Positions 9,948-20,699 of a stretch of 64,000 nt of DNA are shown one piece after another. A program made the translations under genes and the position numbers. Origin of the DNA: Sequoia sempervirens (Eukaryota; Streptophyta; Pinopsida; Cupressales; Cupressaceae); assembly GCA_007258455.2 (NCBI GenBank), contig VDFB02047230.1:154243797-154307796 (forward strand), read 5' to 3'. Numbering within the stretch: the stretch's first letter is position 1; each line of letters starts with the position of its first letter. The notes under the pieces are model-generated. The model searched no databases. It saw only the letters and a list, made by a program, of their open reading frames with translations, and was not told where the DNA came from.

Positions 9948-12900
9948 GTAAGTATTATTTTCTCTATTTCTTCGATAGTCAAGACTTACATCTTTGCCAT
10001 AGTTCTAGTCTGATGCCACAAGTCCTTAAGCAATATAGTGTGTTATGTTTTGATTTTTATTTTGGGTTCAAACTTTTTAGGGATGAAGCCATAGTTTTGA
10101 AGAATATTGTAAATTTTGCATTGAACATCATGAAGAAAGCTCCATTATGGGTAGCCGAACATCCACATGGATTGGATGAGTGGGTACAAGGCTTCGAATC
10201 AGTTACAGGAGAAGAGGAAGTAAAAATCACGGGGATCGTGGGCATGGGAGGTAGTGGTAAAACCACATTGGCCAAAGAGCTCTTCAACAGGAACTTTTCC
10301 TCCTTTCAAAGACGCAGCTTTGTTTTCGACGTGCGAGATGCAGCTTCCAGAAATGCTTTGTGTGAGAAGCAGAAAAAGCTTCTGGCTGACCTCGGTGCCC
10401 ATCATTCGTCGTTCGACCATGTAGACGAAGGGAGGGTCGTTCTTGAAAATCATTTGAGGTCTCATCGGGCGCTCATCGTATTGGATGACGTGGATCACAT
10501 CGACCACCTGAATGCTTTGTTGCCAAATAAAGACAACCTTGGATCCCAAAGTATGGTCATTGTAACAACACGGGAATTGGGTGTCCTCATATCATGGGGC
10601 CTCTCCTGCATTTATAGAATGCCAGGACTTAACACCTCACATGCCCAGCAGTTATTCTGCTGGCATGCTTTCTTGCGGCCCTCTCCACCTGCTAAATTTG
10701 AAACTCTGGTTCAAGACTTCTTAAAGGCTTGCAATTGTTTGCCTCTGTCACTGAAGGTATTGGGTGCACAGTTATATGGCAGAAAGTCCATAGATTACTG
10801 GAAATCCCAATTAAAGAAAATCTTAAGAATACTGCCTGGTGATATCAAACAAAGGCTACAAGTTAGCTATGATGCGCTCGATGAAGAAGAGAAAGAGATG
10901 TTTTTGGATGTAGCTTGTTTTCTCATCAGAGAAGCGAAACACACGGCTATATCAGTGTGGGATGGATCGGGTTGGAATGGTCTCCATGGTTTTGAAACAC
11001 TCGTGAATAAGTCTCTTGTGGAGCTGGTCGAACAAGAGTATGGTTACGATGATAGCTGGGATCAGGTCAAGCAGGAAATGTTCGAGGAGACACTTACAAT
11101 AAGGATGCATGATCACCTTAGGGATATGGGAAGAGACATTGCGAGCAGACAGTCACCAAATCGGCTTTGGTGTCCAAAGCAGATTGATGACATGAAGAGA
11201 CATCTCAACGTGAGATTAATATAAGCTTCCCCATTCTGCATTTTTGTTAGATTCAAATAGTTAGATGTATAGAGGATTGATTTCTTATATTGTCTGTTTT
11301 CGTTAATCAATGATAAGTGATATGCGTTAAAAATTAGTTCGTCTTTTTGTCTGTCAACGTTTTCAGTGAGTTTGGTTGAAACATTCTGTATGTCTGATTT
11401 TTTTTATTCAGAAAAGAAATTCGATTCGAGGGATACAACCTGCAGATACTTTTGTGGCGTTCAAAGAGTACACGCATCGGTTGCTGGGAAACACAAGCAG
11501 ACGAAATAAACGCCTTCGATTCTCATATGGATTACAATTTCTTTCCGTAAAAGGAAACGAGTTTACGGAAGAATTAGCATCATTATCAGAAGACCTTGTG
11601 TGGCTTAGCTGGTATAATTTTCCCCTAAGAAATCTTCCATCATGGCTCACATTAAAAAATCTAAGTGTTTTAGAGCTTTATGTAGCTTATGAGTTGGAAG
11701 AATTGTGGCAGCACAATGCAGATGTAAGTATTTTGGTTCTTTGGCTCAAGAAGATTACTTCAAAACTTACTTAAAGTTCATGCTTTTCTCAAGTGAATTG
11801 AATATAATAACGGTTGTCTGCAGCTTCCTTTGCAATTGAGAGAGCTTATTTTAATGAAATGCCCAAAATTGCACTGGCTTCCAAGCTCAATAAAACATCT
11901 TCAAAACCTGGAAAGGCTTGTCGTTAACTTGGATGATTGCAATGATTGGGAGTTACGTGGCCCCCAATCACTACCTAATGATTTTGGCAATTTATCAAGC
12001 TTGAAGTTTATACAGCTGTGGTTTTGCGATCAGTTGAGTATGTTACCTGATTCTTTCAGTCAGCTGATACACCTGGAATTTATAGATTTATCCGGTTGTA
12101 AGAAGTTATCATCACTACCTTATGATTTTGGCAATTTAACAAACTTGAAGTATATAAATCTGAGTTTTTGGGAGCAGTTGAGCATGTTGCCTGATTCTTT
12201 CAGTCAGCTGATACACCTGGAATTCCTAGATTTGTCATATTGTGAAAAGCTATCATCACTACCAAATGGTTTTGACAATTTAATAAGCTTGAGGGGGTTA
12301 AATCTGGAATATTGTAAATTGCTATCTTCACTACCGGAGACGCTACCAGTGTCGCTCAAAATTCTAAAAATAAGCGAATGCAATTTGCTGGAGAACATCA
12401 GGTGTATTAGTGATCTGATAAACCTTGAGAGTCTGTATATAGCTAACTGTGTGCAGATAGAAGAACTCCCAAGCTTTGCAGATTTGGCCTCGCTGAACAA
12501 TTTTTATATGCGTGATTGCCCCAAAGTTGAGAAAATAGAAGGTTTGGAACACGCCAAGTCATTGAAGCAGCTGGAATTGAAGACACACTGGAAGGTCCCA
12601 GGTATACAGAGTTTAGAGAATGTGGAACGATTGGAAGAACTAAAGCTGAAATGTGACACAATATCAGCTCTGAAACCCTGTATTCAGTCTCTAAAGGGGA
12701 AGGTATTAAAACCATTTACGAATTCAAGAGTTTTTGGTATTATCTAAATGTTAGAAGTTTATGACTGAATGTTATGTGAACAAATACGATTTGTAGGAAT
12801 GTCCAAGGAGGATGCTGATACAAGGTAGCGTTACCGGTTCGGTGGAGGCAATTGTAAAGTCTTTGGAGTTCCCTGATCTTGCGGTCAGACGGATGGAAAA

Positions 12901-13123
12901 GCTGCCCTATGAATACAAGATTCCATGTGCGAAACATTTAGATGCCTTTTTGTGTTACGTGGAGGAGAATGACTGGAAGCTGGTACGTGTATACTATGGT
13001 TGGGACTTTCCCCGTTATGGCTTTCCCGAGTATGACTTTCACCGAGGTAAAGCAAGAGTAGTGCGGGGCAAAAGAGAAAGAGTTGCTGAGATGTTTTATC
13101 AAATATTGGAACTTCTGGAATAG
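9610..13123 (+). CDS. TIR-NBS-LRR (TNL) immune receptor, N-terminally truncated reading
   Basis: Join 9610-9947, 10081-11209, 11412-11723, 11824-12702, 12797-13123; all introns are GT-AG and those after exon 2 are phase 0. From the internal ATG at 9610 the frame is open for 994 residues. A truncated TIR (1-113) is followed by the NB-ARC ATPase: P-loop GMGGSGKTT (167-175), kinase-2 LIVLDDVD (244-251), RNBS-B VIVTTRE (272-278), CLPLSL in place of GLPLAL (332-337), RNBS-D FLDVACF (387-393) and MHD (455-457). LRRs follow in exons 3-4, then a conserved C-terminal exon rich in aromatic and basic residues. Such proteins sit in the cytosol or nucleus, sense pathogen effectors and trigger cell death through TIR NADase activity. 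Since the TIR lacks its N-terminal half, this copy is either a pseudogene or an NBS-LRR-like product lacking TIR enzyme function. Exon structure is well supported; use of ATG 9610 is inference. Confidence 0.85.
11977..12264 (+). repeat. 144-bp internal duplication in the LRR exon (two LRRs per unit)
   Basis: Units 11977-12120 and 12121-12264 each encode 48 residues. Both contain QLSMLPDSFSQLIHLEF followed by a DLSxCxKLSSLP end, and both begin with DFGNL. A third, half-length unit (NGFDNLISLRGLNLEYCKLL) follows. The period is exactly 144 bp, so unequal exchange can add or remove pairs of LRRs without changing the frame. Confidence 0.85.
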
Positions 13124-14064
13124 TTGGCAGTTACACAAATGCATACCTGGCATTGCCTTGTAAAATGGCAGGTTTTTGGTTTGTTCTGTTTTGTTTTAGT
13201 TTACCCTAACAGCTACAAATATAATTGTAGTATTTGAAGATAAGTTAGTAGTGGGTGTTTATTTGTTAATTTTATTTTTCTTTATTTTATTTATTTTTGT
13301 TTGATGTTATAATTTGAGTTTATATAAATTTAGATTCTGATTTTATGTTTCTTTGTAAATTTTTTTTGACAAATATAATGATCAACATATATGATTATTT
13401 TAGGTATTTATAAAATATTATTTTTATATGTAATTGTTGTATTTAATTTTCTTTTATTTTATAAATTGTTTTATTTTAGTTGATTTATTTATAGGTATTT
13501 TATTGTGTGATTCAAATTATTATAGAGCAATGTAAATATTTAATCTTTTGTTAATAATCTATAAGTGATTTTAGAGAATATAATACATTTTTTGTTAATT
13601 AGATGCTCAATCCTCTTTTTAAAGTAGTTTTGTCATACCATCATCTCTCTTACTTTTCTAATTTTGGGCTCTCAATTGCATGCACCCATAAATCTTTTAT
13701 AAACTTACATTTGTATTGTTTCTAAAAAATAATTAAAAAAAAACATTTTTTTTCTCATTTAGATTTTAATGTTAAGACTATTTTTGAATCTCCTTCACTA
13801 CTATATATGTCTATGCTAGTTGTTATCAGATTGGCCATGATAATTCAAAAGCATAGGTAACAGGTAGAAAATTTAGGCATTAAGTAAGTTGAAAATATTA
13901 AATTGTTTAAATTATTTTTTGTGAAATAAAGTTTGAAAAAAATTATTAAAAATTCAAATAAGGCCACACTATATAATATCAAAAGAAACATAAGTCAAGA
14001 TGGAAATAGAAATAACAAACAAAGAAGAAATCAAGAATTTTGATCAAAGTTATAATGATCAAAT
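13124..14064. other. AT-rich spacer between the TNL gene and the minus-strand gypsy element
   Basis: The first part is the 3' flank of the TNL gene with T/G-rich sequence, but no clear AATAAA signal. The rest should hold the 3' LTR of the minus-strand gypsy element that ends at 14065. I could not find LTR ends or a second copy, so it stays unassigned. Confidence 0.4.
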
Positions 14065-14785
14065 TTAACATCTATGATCTATATTCTTAAGGAATTGCCT
14101 CTCATGAAAGAGCCCCAAATGAATTTTCCAAGTTAGATTACAAAACTCTTGATTCAAAATACATAAGTTTTTAGAAATCTCTTTCATGCCCCTTAGGTTG
14201 GTATGAATTGAAGTAAGGGTAGTTGCTTGGTCTTCAAGAATATGTCTCCAACAATCATCATCCACACCCAATTGAAAGGGGAGGCTATTATCACTATCTA
14301 GAAGCTCTTGAATGGAGGAGGATAACTCATGTAAGTGTAATCTCTCCTCCCCAATTTCTTGAGTATGGGTATTGCCCAATTCTGGCAAGTTGTGGAGAAT
14401 GGACATAAGATCATGAGAGGACCTTTCATGATCATGACTCGTCAAAGCACACTTGGTGGCATCCAAGTTTATGCTCATGGTAAAGCCAAATTAACTTGAA
14501 TGCCTTAGTGAGGATTTTAGAGGACATTGAGTAAATGCAGGTAGCATTCCTTTTGCCTTTAGAGCCAAAAACCATGTGAACAACTCAATTAACCTTAGCA
14601 TAACGAAAAAAATATCTTGAGAGGCTACCCTCAAATTCAATATTGAAATCCTTGTATGTACCCCTTTCCCCTAAAACAACATGAGCAACATTCACAAACT
14701 CAAGTAGTTTAGGAAAAGTTGAGGCTCTTAGGATTAATATCACATTTACCTTGCAATCCTACATGTATGTTATGTATCTGCAACA
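14065..14785 (-). pseudogene. Post-integrase open frame of unknown function in the gypsy element
   Basis: Minus-strand reading gives FPKLLEFVNVAHVVLGERGT then YKDFNIEFEGSLSRYFFRYA, a TGA, then GSKGKRNATCIYSMSSKILT and, after one disruption, a 137-residue open stretch (14478-14065) with HDLMSILHNLPELGNTHTQE and LTSIHTNLRGMKEISKNL. The long run of sensible protein sequence shows it was coding. I do not recognise a domain: no chromodomain, no transmembrane segment, mildly helical C-terminal part. It follows integrase in the same strand with a decayed stretch of about 450 bp between. It could be a third ORF of the element or a captured host sequence. Confidence 0.55.
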
Positions 14786-15242
14786 CTCTTGGAAGGTGTA
14801 CTTAGAAACCTAAGGCATAATTGGAGAAATAATTTATAGTTTAGATTCTCCTAGAATCTTGCTATAAGTGAACATATGCATTCATGAGGGAGGTGGAGTA
14901 CAATGTTGGTAGTTGAGATTGTCTTTGGATTGATTTATGCTACTTTAGCTTTCTTAGGAAGTAGAGGAAGAAGTTAAGGATCTTATCATAATGGATCAGA
15001 CCCACATGAGTTAGTTGATTCTAAAATGGAGTGATGGAATGAAGATTGAGCCATTGGAGATTTATTGGTCAAAAATGCCTTTGCAATTATGTTTTCTATT
15101 TGGTGACTTATTGATTGAGCCCATGTAATTTCCAAGTGAAGTCATTGAATTATTTAGTATTATTGAAAGATGATCTTAAAGGTGGGAATGGGGTTTTCAA
15201 ATGATACTATGGTTTTGGTATCTATTGTTTTGGTGAAACCAT

Positions 15243-15990
15243 TTATGTTTTTAGCCTATCTCTTTGCCTATATATTGGAGGTGTGCATATACAATTTAGG
15301 GATATGTGTAATGATGGGAGTTCAACGTTAATCATCAAGATGAATTCAATGCTAAAGACATGGGAATATGGGTTGGTGCTCATAGGTGTGTGAATATTGG
15401 TGTAGTCTACCCAAAGGGCAGGATTGAGGTGAAGGTGTGAGTCATGATCAATTCCATTGACAATTTTATTAAGGGTTTTTTGCAAGGTTTTATTGGTTTC
15501 CTTGTTTAGCTATTACCTTGAGGTTAGTAGGGGGTAGAACAATGATCTTGGATGTGAAAATGTTCATATAGGTTGTGAACTTCATGGTTCTTAAATGGTT
15601 TTCCATTGTTAGTGATAATGGTGAATGAGATACCATAATGAAAAATAGTATGGTAACAAATGAACTTGGATATTTGGGTCTGAATAGTAAATGTGAGAGG
15701 AAGGATCAACCCACTTCATAGAATACTCAATGGCAGTAATTATGGATTTATGGCCATTGGAGGATGAAGGGTAAATCTTGTCGACTAAATTGAGGTCCCA
15801 TTGAGAAAAGGGCCAATGGTTAGTAATAGTTTGCAATGCTTGAGAAGGTTTGTGGATGAGATCTCCAAGATGTTTACATAAAAGGCACCATTTGATATAT
15901 TGACATGCATATTGCTCTATTGTAGGCCAATAATATTCTATTTTGAGAATCTTTTCATCCAATACCAAACTAGTTCATGTGCCCCACATT
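15243..15990 (-). pseudogene. Gypsy integrase remnant
   Basis: In order on the minus strand: the zinc-binding region YYWPTIEQYACQYIKWCLLC (15968 down), the catalytic core SQWDLNLVDKIYPSSSNGHK, then IITAIEYSMKW, FTIITNNGKPFKNHEVHNLY and finally LHLNPALWVDYTNIHTPMST. All are standard gypsy integrase landmarks; the enzyme inserts the cDNA into host chromatin. The first two catalytic positions, D in GLDLIG and D in IITDNG, both read N here (DLNLVD, IITNNG), and there are frame changes, so it is inactive. Confidence 0.85.
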
Positions 15991-16379
15991 ACTATATTGT
16001 ACCTACTATAATGTGAGATTTGTTTCCATCATGTTTAAAAATCACACTAACCATTATTATCTCGATGATAAGGTGTATATCTAAGGAGGGTGTAATGAGA
16101 TGCATACTAGATGAAATATTTATGAACTGGTTGTGGGTGAGGTTAGGTGGTAATGGCTTCATCATGAATATAGGTGTTTATATAATGGTACCAAGGAGAT
16201 TCAAGACCAATACTTTTGCATACTAGCTTGGAATTAGGTGCATCATATGTTATGGTTAGGCGTTATTCTATGAGAAACTCACATCTTTGACTATCTTGTG
16301 GCATTTATAACAAAGATCTTATGATGGCCATGACATTTGTAATTTTTTATTGGGGCAAGGAAATTCCTCAAACTGGATA

Positions 16380-16700
16380 CATGCATGAAGTACTATTTGA
16401 AGCTATCTACCATGCAATTGTAAGGGAGGAGATTGTCATCTTTTATTTAGTAATCCTTATTAGCCTACTTGATTATGAGCCAAGAATCTCCATAGACTTG
16501 TAGTTGTGTGATATTCCATTTAATATTCATTCTTAGTATTGTTATCAAGGTCTCATAGTTTTCCATGTTATGGGTGCATGGGAATGCTAGGATGAAAGCC
16601 CTTGGTATGAAGTCACCTTATGGGATAACAAAGATATGCTTGATCTAGGATTATAGTATGTATATGACCCATCAACATAAAGCTTCTGCAGTGGTGTATC
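16380..16700 (-). pseudogene. Second (archaeal-type) RNase H remnant
   Basis: The minus strand reads LQKLYVDGSYTYYNP near 16680-16640 and QVYGDSWLII near 16500-16470. These match the W.LYFDGS......GAG and LQV.GDSQL(I/V)INQV motifs of the additional RNase H domain found between RNase H and integrase in Tat-clade elements. It is broken by stops. Together with the first RNase H at 16790-17160 it supports the Tat assignment. Confidence 0.65.
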
Positions 16701-16789
16701 ATGGACCATGAAGGAGAACTCATTAGGAAAATATACTATCAAATGATGTGTATCTATTAGGGTAGCCTTTGCTAATTGATTTGAAACAA

Positions 16790-17161
16790 CCTACCTTTTG
16801 GTGGATCCTTTATTTACATAGTCAATGTCAAATTCACTAAGGATCATGACCCACTTAGTCATTCTCCCTATAAGAGATTCTTTTAATAGAAAGTACTTGA
16901 GTGGATCAACCTTGGAAATGTGCTTGGTTTGATGATTAAGCATATAATATTGTAGCTTTTTTGAATTGATTTAACAATGTCTAGACATGCTTTCTCCATG
17001 AAAGTGTGGTTAAGTTCATAGCCAACCAAAGTGCAATTGATGTGGTATATGGCCCTTTCCTTTCCATTTTGATCATGATGTGCTAGAAGTGTCTCTAATT
17101 CTACTGATGATGTGGATATATATAATACTAAGGGCTTTCCTAGAATAGGATGCATAAGCAT
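16790..17161 (-). pseudogene. Gypsy RNase H remnant
   Basis: A 92-residue open stretch reads GKPLVLYISTSSVELETLLA then HHDQNGKERAIYHINCTLVGYE. It continues with HISKVDPLKYFLLKESLIG and RMTKWVMILSEFDIDYVNKG. This is the usual RNase H of Ty3/gypsy Pol, which digests the RNA of the RNA-DNA hybrid. It lies directly after the RT remnant in the same strand. Frame breaks near 16950 disable it. Confidence 0.85.
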
Positions 17162-17199
17162 AGGTAGTGATGATAGATATTCTTTGATTTGATCAATAT

Positions 17200-18010
17200 T
17201 TTGTTAACAAGCGTGGTCCCACTAGAAGGCTATGTTCTTGTAGATTAGGTGAGAAAAAAATTGACACTTGTTTGCAAGCTAAGAAATAAATCAAGTCAAA
17301 TTTCCTAAGATCTTTCTTTGAAGGCTACATAGTTTCTTGATTGTCTTAGGTGGAGGCACATTTTTAGGGCTCTTACCTATGCTAGAACAAACTCTATTCC
17401 TATTTGTGATACAATGAACCCCAATAACTTCCCTAAAGTAACATCAAATACACACTTCTTTGGATTAAGACACACTTGATATTGAGCTAAGCAATCAAAG
17501 ATACACTCAAGGACTTGAGGATGATCTTCCCATCTTAGATTTACCTAGGAGTTAATCCTTAGAATCCTCCATGACGATGCAAAGGAGATTATTAAATATG
17601 ATTGTCATAGCTCTTTGATATTTAGCTCTTATGTTTTTGAGACCGAAGGGAATAACTTGGTAGCAAAAGGTTCCCCATGGTGTGATGAAAGCTTTCTTAT
17701 GTTGGTCCTCTATGGATATATGGATATGATTATATCCTAAAAATTTTCCATAATGGATAACATTGCATGTCTACTTGTAAGATCTAAAATGGTGTCGATA
17801 TTAGACAATGAGAAGTCATCCTTTGGGTAAGCTTTATTAAGGTCTCTAAAGTTGATGCAAATACAAACGCCCCTAGTGACTTTGGCAACTTGCATAATGT
17901 TAGATACCCATTTTGGATAATTTATTAGATAGATGAAGCCTACTCAAGATTTTTTTTGTAGCTCTAATTTAACCAGGAGGGTGATTTGGTGGTGCATCTT
18001 CCTTAATTTT
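17200..18010 (-). pseudogene. Gypsy reverse transcriptase remnant
   Basis: Landmarks on the minus strand include QVAKVTRGVCICINFRDL (17900-17840; family form KVR(V/M)CIDFRDLNKA, with D changed to N), SRHAMLSIMENF (about 17790-17750) and HGEPFATKLFPS..KT (17690-17640). The YVDD box, expected near 17570, cannot be read intact. Several stops are present. RT copies the element RNA into cDNA. Confidence 0.75.
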
Positions 18011-19079
18011 TGCATAACATGATTTTCATTAGGGTGTACCCCTAGATGATGGACCACCAAAGATGGATCTAATCCAAGCATGAACTAACATAGGATAGTT
18101 AAGATATTTTGATATTGTATAGATGAGAGGGTGACTACCTTGTATGTAATTTTTAGTTCTGCATTTGTGTCTAAATTGATTTTTTGAGTTTCTTCAATCA
18201 CAATTGTAGATATTTCTAGTCCTTGTGGATCCATTAGGGGGATTTTGAGTTCCTCATCTTCCAATGTCTTAGAGAGGTTTTCACTAGAAGATACATCCTT
18301 TTTTTTTACTTTCTATAGATTTGCTGGTGCCTCAGAGAGGTTTTCGCTAGGGGACCTTTTGTTTCTTTTATAACTTTTCATTTTGTAATTAATGAACTCA
18401 TCTTCCCCAAGGTATGCATCAATTCATAAACAAATATTGAATTGTTATCACCTAGAGGTAAGGTGTCAGAAATTCCCATTAACTCGAGGAAGCCCTCATC
18501 ATTTTGGAACACATTGAGATATATGGAGCCTTGTTGGTCCTAATCTGTAAGTTCAATATAATAGAGTGGAAGGTCAATGGTATAGATTGTGTTATTGATG
18601 AAGATTGGGGATACATCCAAGTCATCAAACAAGGCTATAATGATTCCATTATCAACAATATTATCCACAATGTCAGAAGTAGTCTATCATCATTGTTGGG
18701 GGAATTTGATGGTTTCGTGGGTTGTGCTTGTGGAGGTATGTACCCAAGACCTTTGTCATAGGAGTTAATTGGAGGATTGATTGGATATAGAGTTCCTTGT
18801 TCATTAATTCCCAATATATTTCCCTTGTAATGCCTATTCTGACTAATATGAAAAGGAATATGATATTCTTTCCATACGTGGTCAAGAAGGTTATTATTTG
18901 TATTAGATTAATCCCTGTACTTGTAACCAAGTATTAACATCTTGGTCAAGTTCTTCTACTGTGCATGGGGACAAAAGGATAGTGGATCCACATTATTTGG
19001 TATTGGGTGCTTTTTTGTTCTCTCGTTGGGTGGGCCAACCATATGAGCAAGGAGAGGAATTCTGCCAATGTGAAAAGCA

Positions 19080-19680
19080 TCTTACAACTCATATTCTCTC
19101 CAAACTTTGTGAGTGATCTTGAATTTGGGGAATATGCGAATGGGGATGGCAGATGAGGTGGATGAAGATGAAGCTTTAGTTGTGCTAGAAGTCACAACAT
19201 TAGTCCAAGTTGGGAAATGATGAAATTGTTGATAAGATGTTTCCATAGCTTGATAGTACTCCAAGAGATAGGGATTGGTATAGATAGTAACTCCAATGTT
19301 GTTGTGAGAGAATTTAACACATTGGTGATAAATCGATTGAATGACTTGCATAGAGCCATGGATGGTCGAGGAGGAGGTTATATGGGAGGTCAATATCACT
19401 AACATGCCATGTAGTATATTGCAATGTCAAACCACTTGTATAGGAAGAAATATAGTGCCCTTAGATTCCCATTCTACATTATCATATGTTTTAATGGTGA
19501 TTACTTGAGATTTTAAGTCCACAACAAAGTATCCCAACTATTTATTGAATTTTAAAGTATATGGATTTAAGGTAGATCCATTATCAAGTAGGACTCACTT
19601 AACCTTGTTTTTGGCTATAAGAACTTAAATATGTAAGGCTTTACTAGAAGATGGGTCAATAGATGGCATGCCAATTTGAC
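19080..19680 (-). pseudogene. Gypsy aspartic protease remnant and downstream linker
   Basis: The minus strand reads LLDNGSTLNPYTLKF (about 19600-19555). It corresponds to (V/L)LVDNGS(A/S)LN, in which the D-x-G is the catalytic motif of retrotransposon proteases. Next comes SQVITIKTYDNVEWESKGTI, matching the usual ..VKAYD.SKREV.GT region. The following open stretch 19405-19082 contains GSMQVIQSIYHQCVKFSHNN, equal to the (A)MQAIPSTYHQC(I/V)KFPH linker before RT. Stops occur in between. Confidence 0.75.
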
Positions 19681-20699
19681 TAAAGGAAAGTTGATAAGTA
19701 GTTAAGAGGTGGTCTACAATTTCCTAGAATTTCTCAAGGTCAATATCATTTGTAACTCGTGACTATTGCAATGCTTTGGCCAATATATCTTTATGGATGG
19801 GGGATGTTTTGAGAAGTTCTAAGATGGATATTTGTACTAGAGTCTTACAAGATGTTCTAAGATATTATATTGGAAACTTTGCAAGGAGGATGAGGTGGAT
19901 GGTCCAAGGATGGTAACCCTACCATGTCTAGGGGTGACAACACATTTAGGATCTTTTTCTTTGATTTTGATAGAAGAAACATGTGAAGGGCTACGAGAAA
20001 TACATCACACAATATTATCATAGTTGTAAGGGTTTTTACTATGTTTGATGTTATTAGTGTTATTATTCTAGGATTTACCTTGGTTGGGGGAACTGGAGGT
20101 AGATGTATTTCCTTGGGTATGCTTTGGGAGTTGGTTTTGATAGAGTCCTAGTTGATCATTTGGTGAGGAGGATAAAGTTTCCTCAATCTCTATGTCTCCA
20201 TGATCAATGATATCTCAAGTGACTAGTTTTTGAGATTCATGCATGTCCTTTAATCCTACTATAGCTCTAATATTCATTTTCCTTATAAAATATCAAGATG
20301 GTTTGGGTTTGGATTCATCAAATAGCTATGTCATAGGAAGTGTTGCCATTTTTTCTTGTATGAACTTCTTAAACACGTCTATGGTTTCCTCGAGGGTGGT
20401 GAATTTTCTCTTGGGATTATTTTGAGGGTTTTGTCTTGGTTGTCCTTGAGGTACAAAAGTTGTGTTAGCATAATGAGTCACCCTATAGAGGTTTTTTGAG
20501 TGGAATTTTATTTCCTAATAGCTTGAGAATGTTTAGCATCGATGACACCATCACTAATTATATTTTTATTTTTGGCCAAAAACATTGGCTTGCCATTAGA
20601 TTGTTTATCATTGTTATCTTTATAAATTTTGACTAAGAATTTGGCTATAAGGGCCTTTTAAATGGTGACCCATTTTTCTATTATTTCATCAAAGGTAGA

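Noticed and set aside
10199..10549. 116-codon minus-strand open frame over the NBS region
   Set aside because: Antisense shadow of the P-loop to RNBS-B exon; no own domain or codon pattern.
12204..12715. Overlapping minus-strand open frames over the LRR exon
   Set aside because: Antisense of a repetitive LRR exon; opposite-strand openness follows from the repeats.
14650..14675. AGGGGAAAGGGG run (minus strand) as polypurine tract of the gypsy element
   Set aside because: It lies inside a well-ordered reading frame (VVLGERGTYKDF) that continues on both sides, so it is coding sequence.
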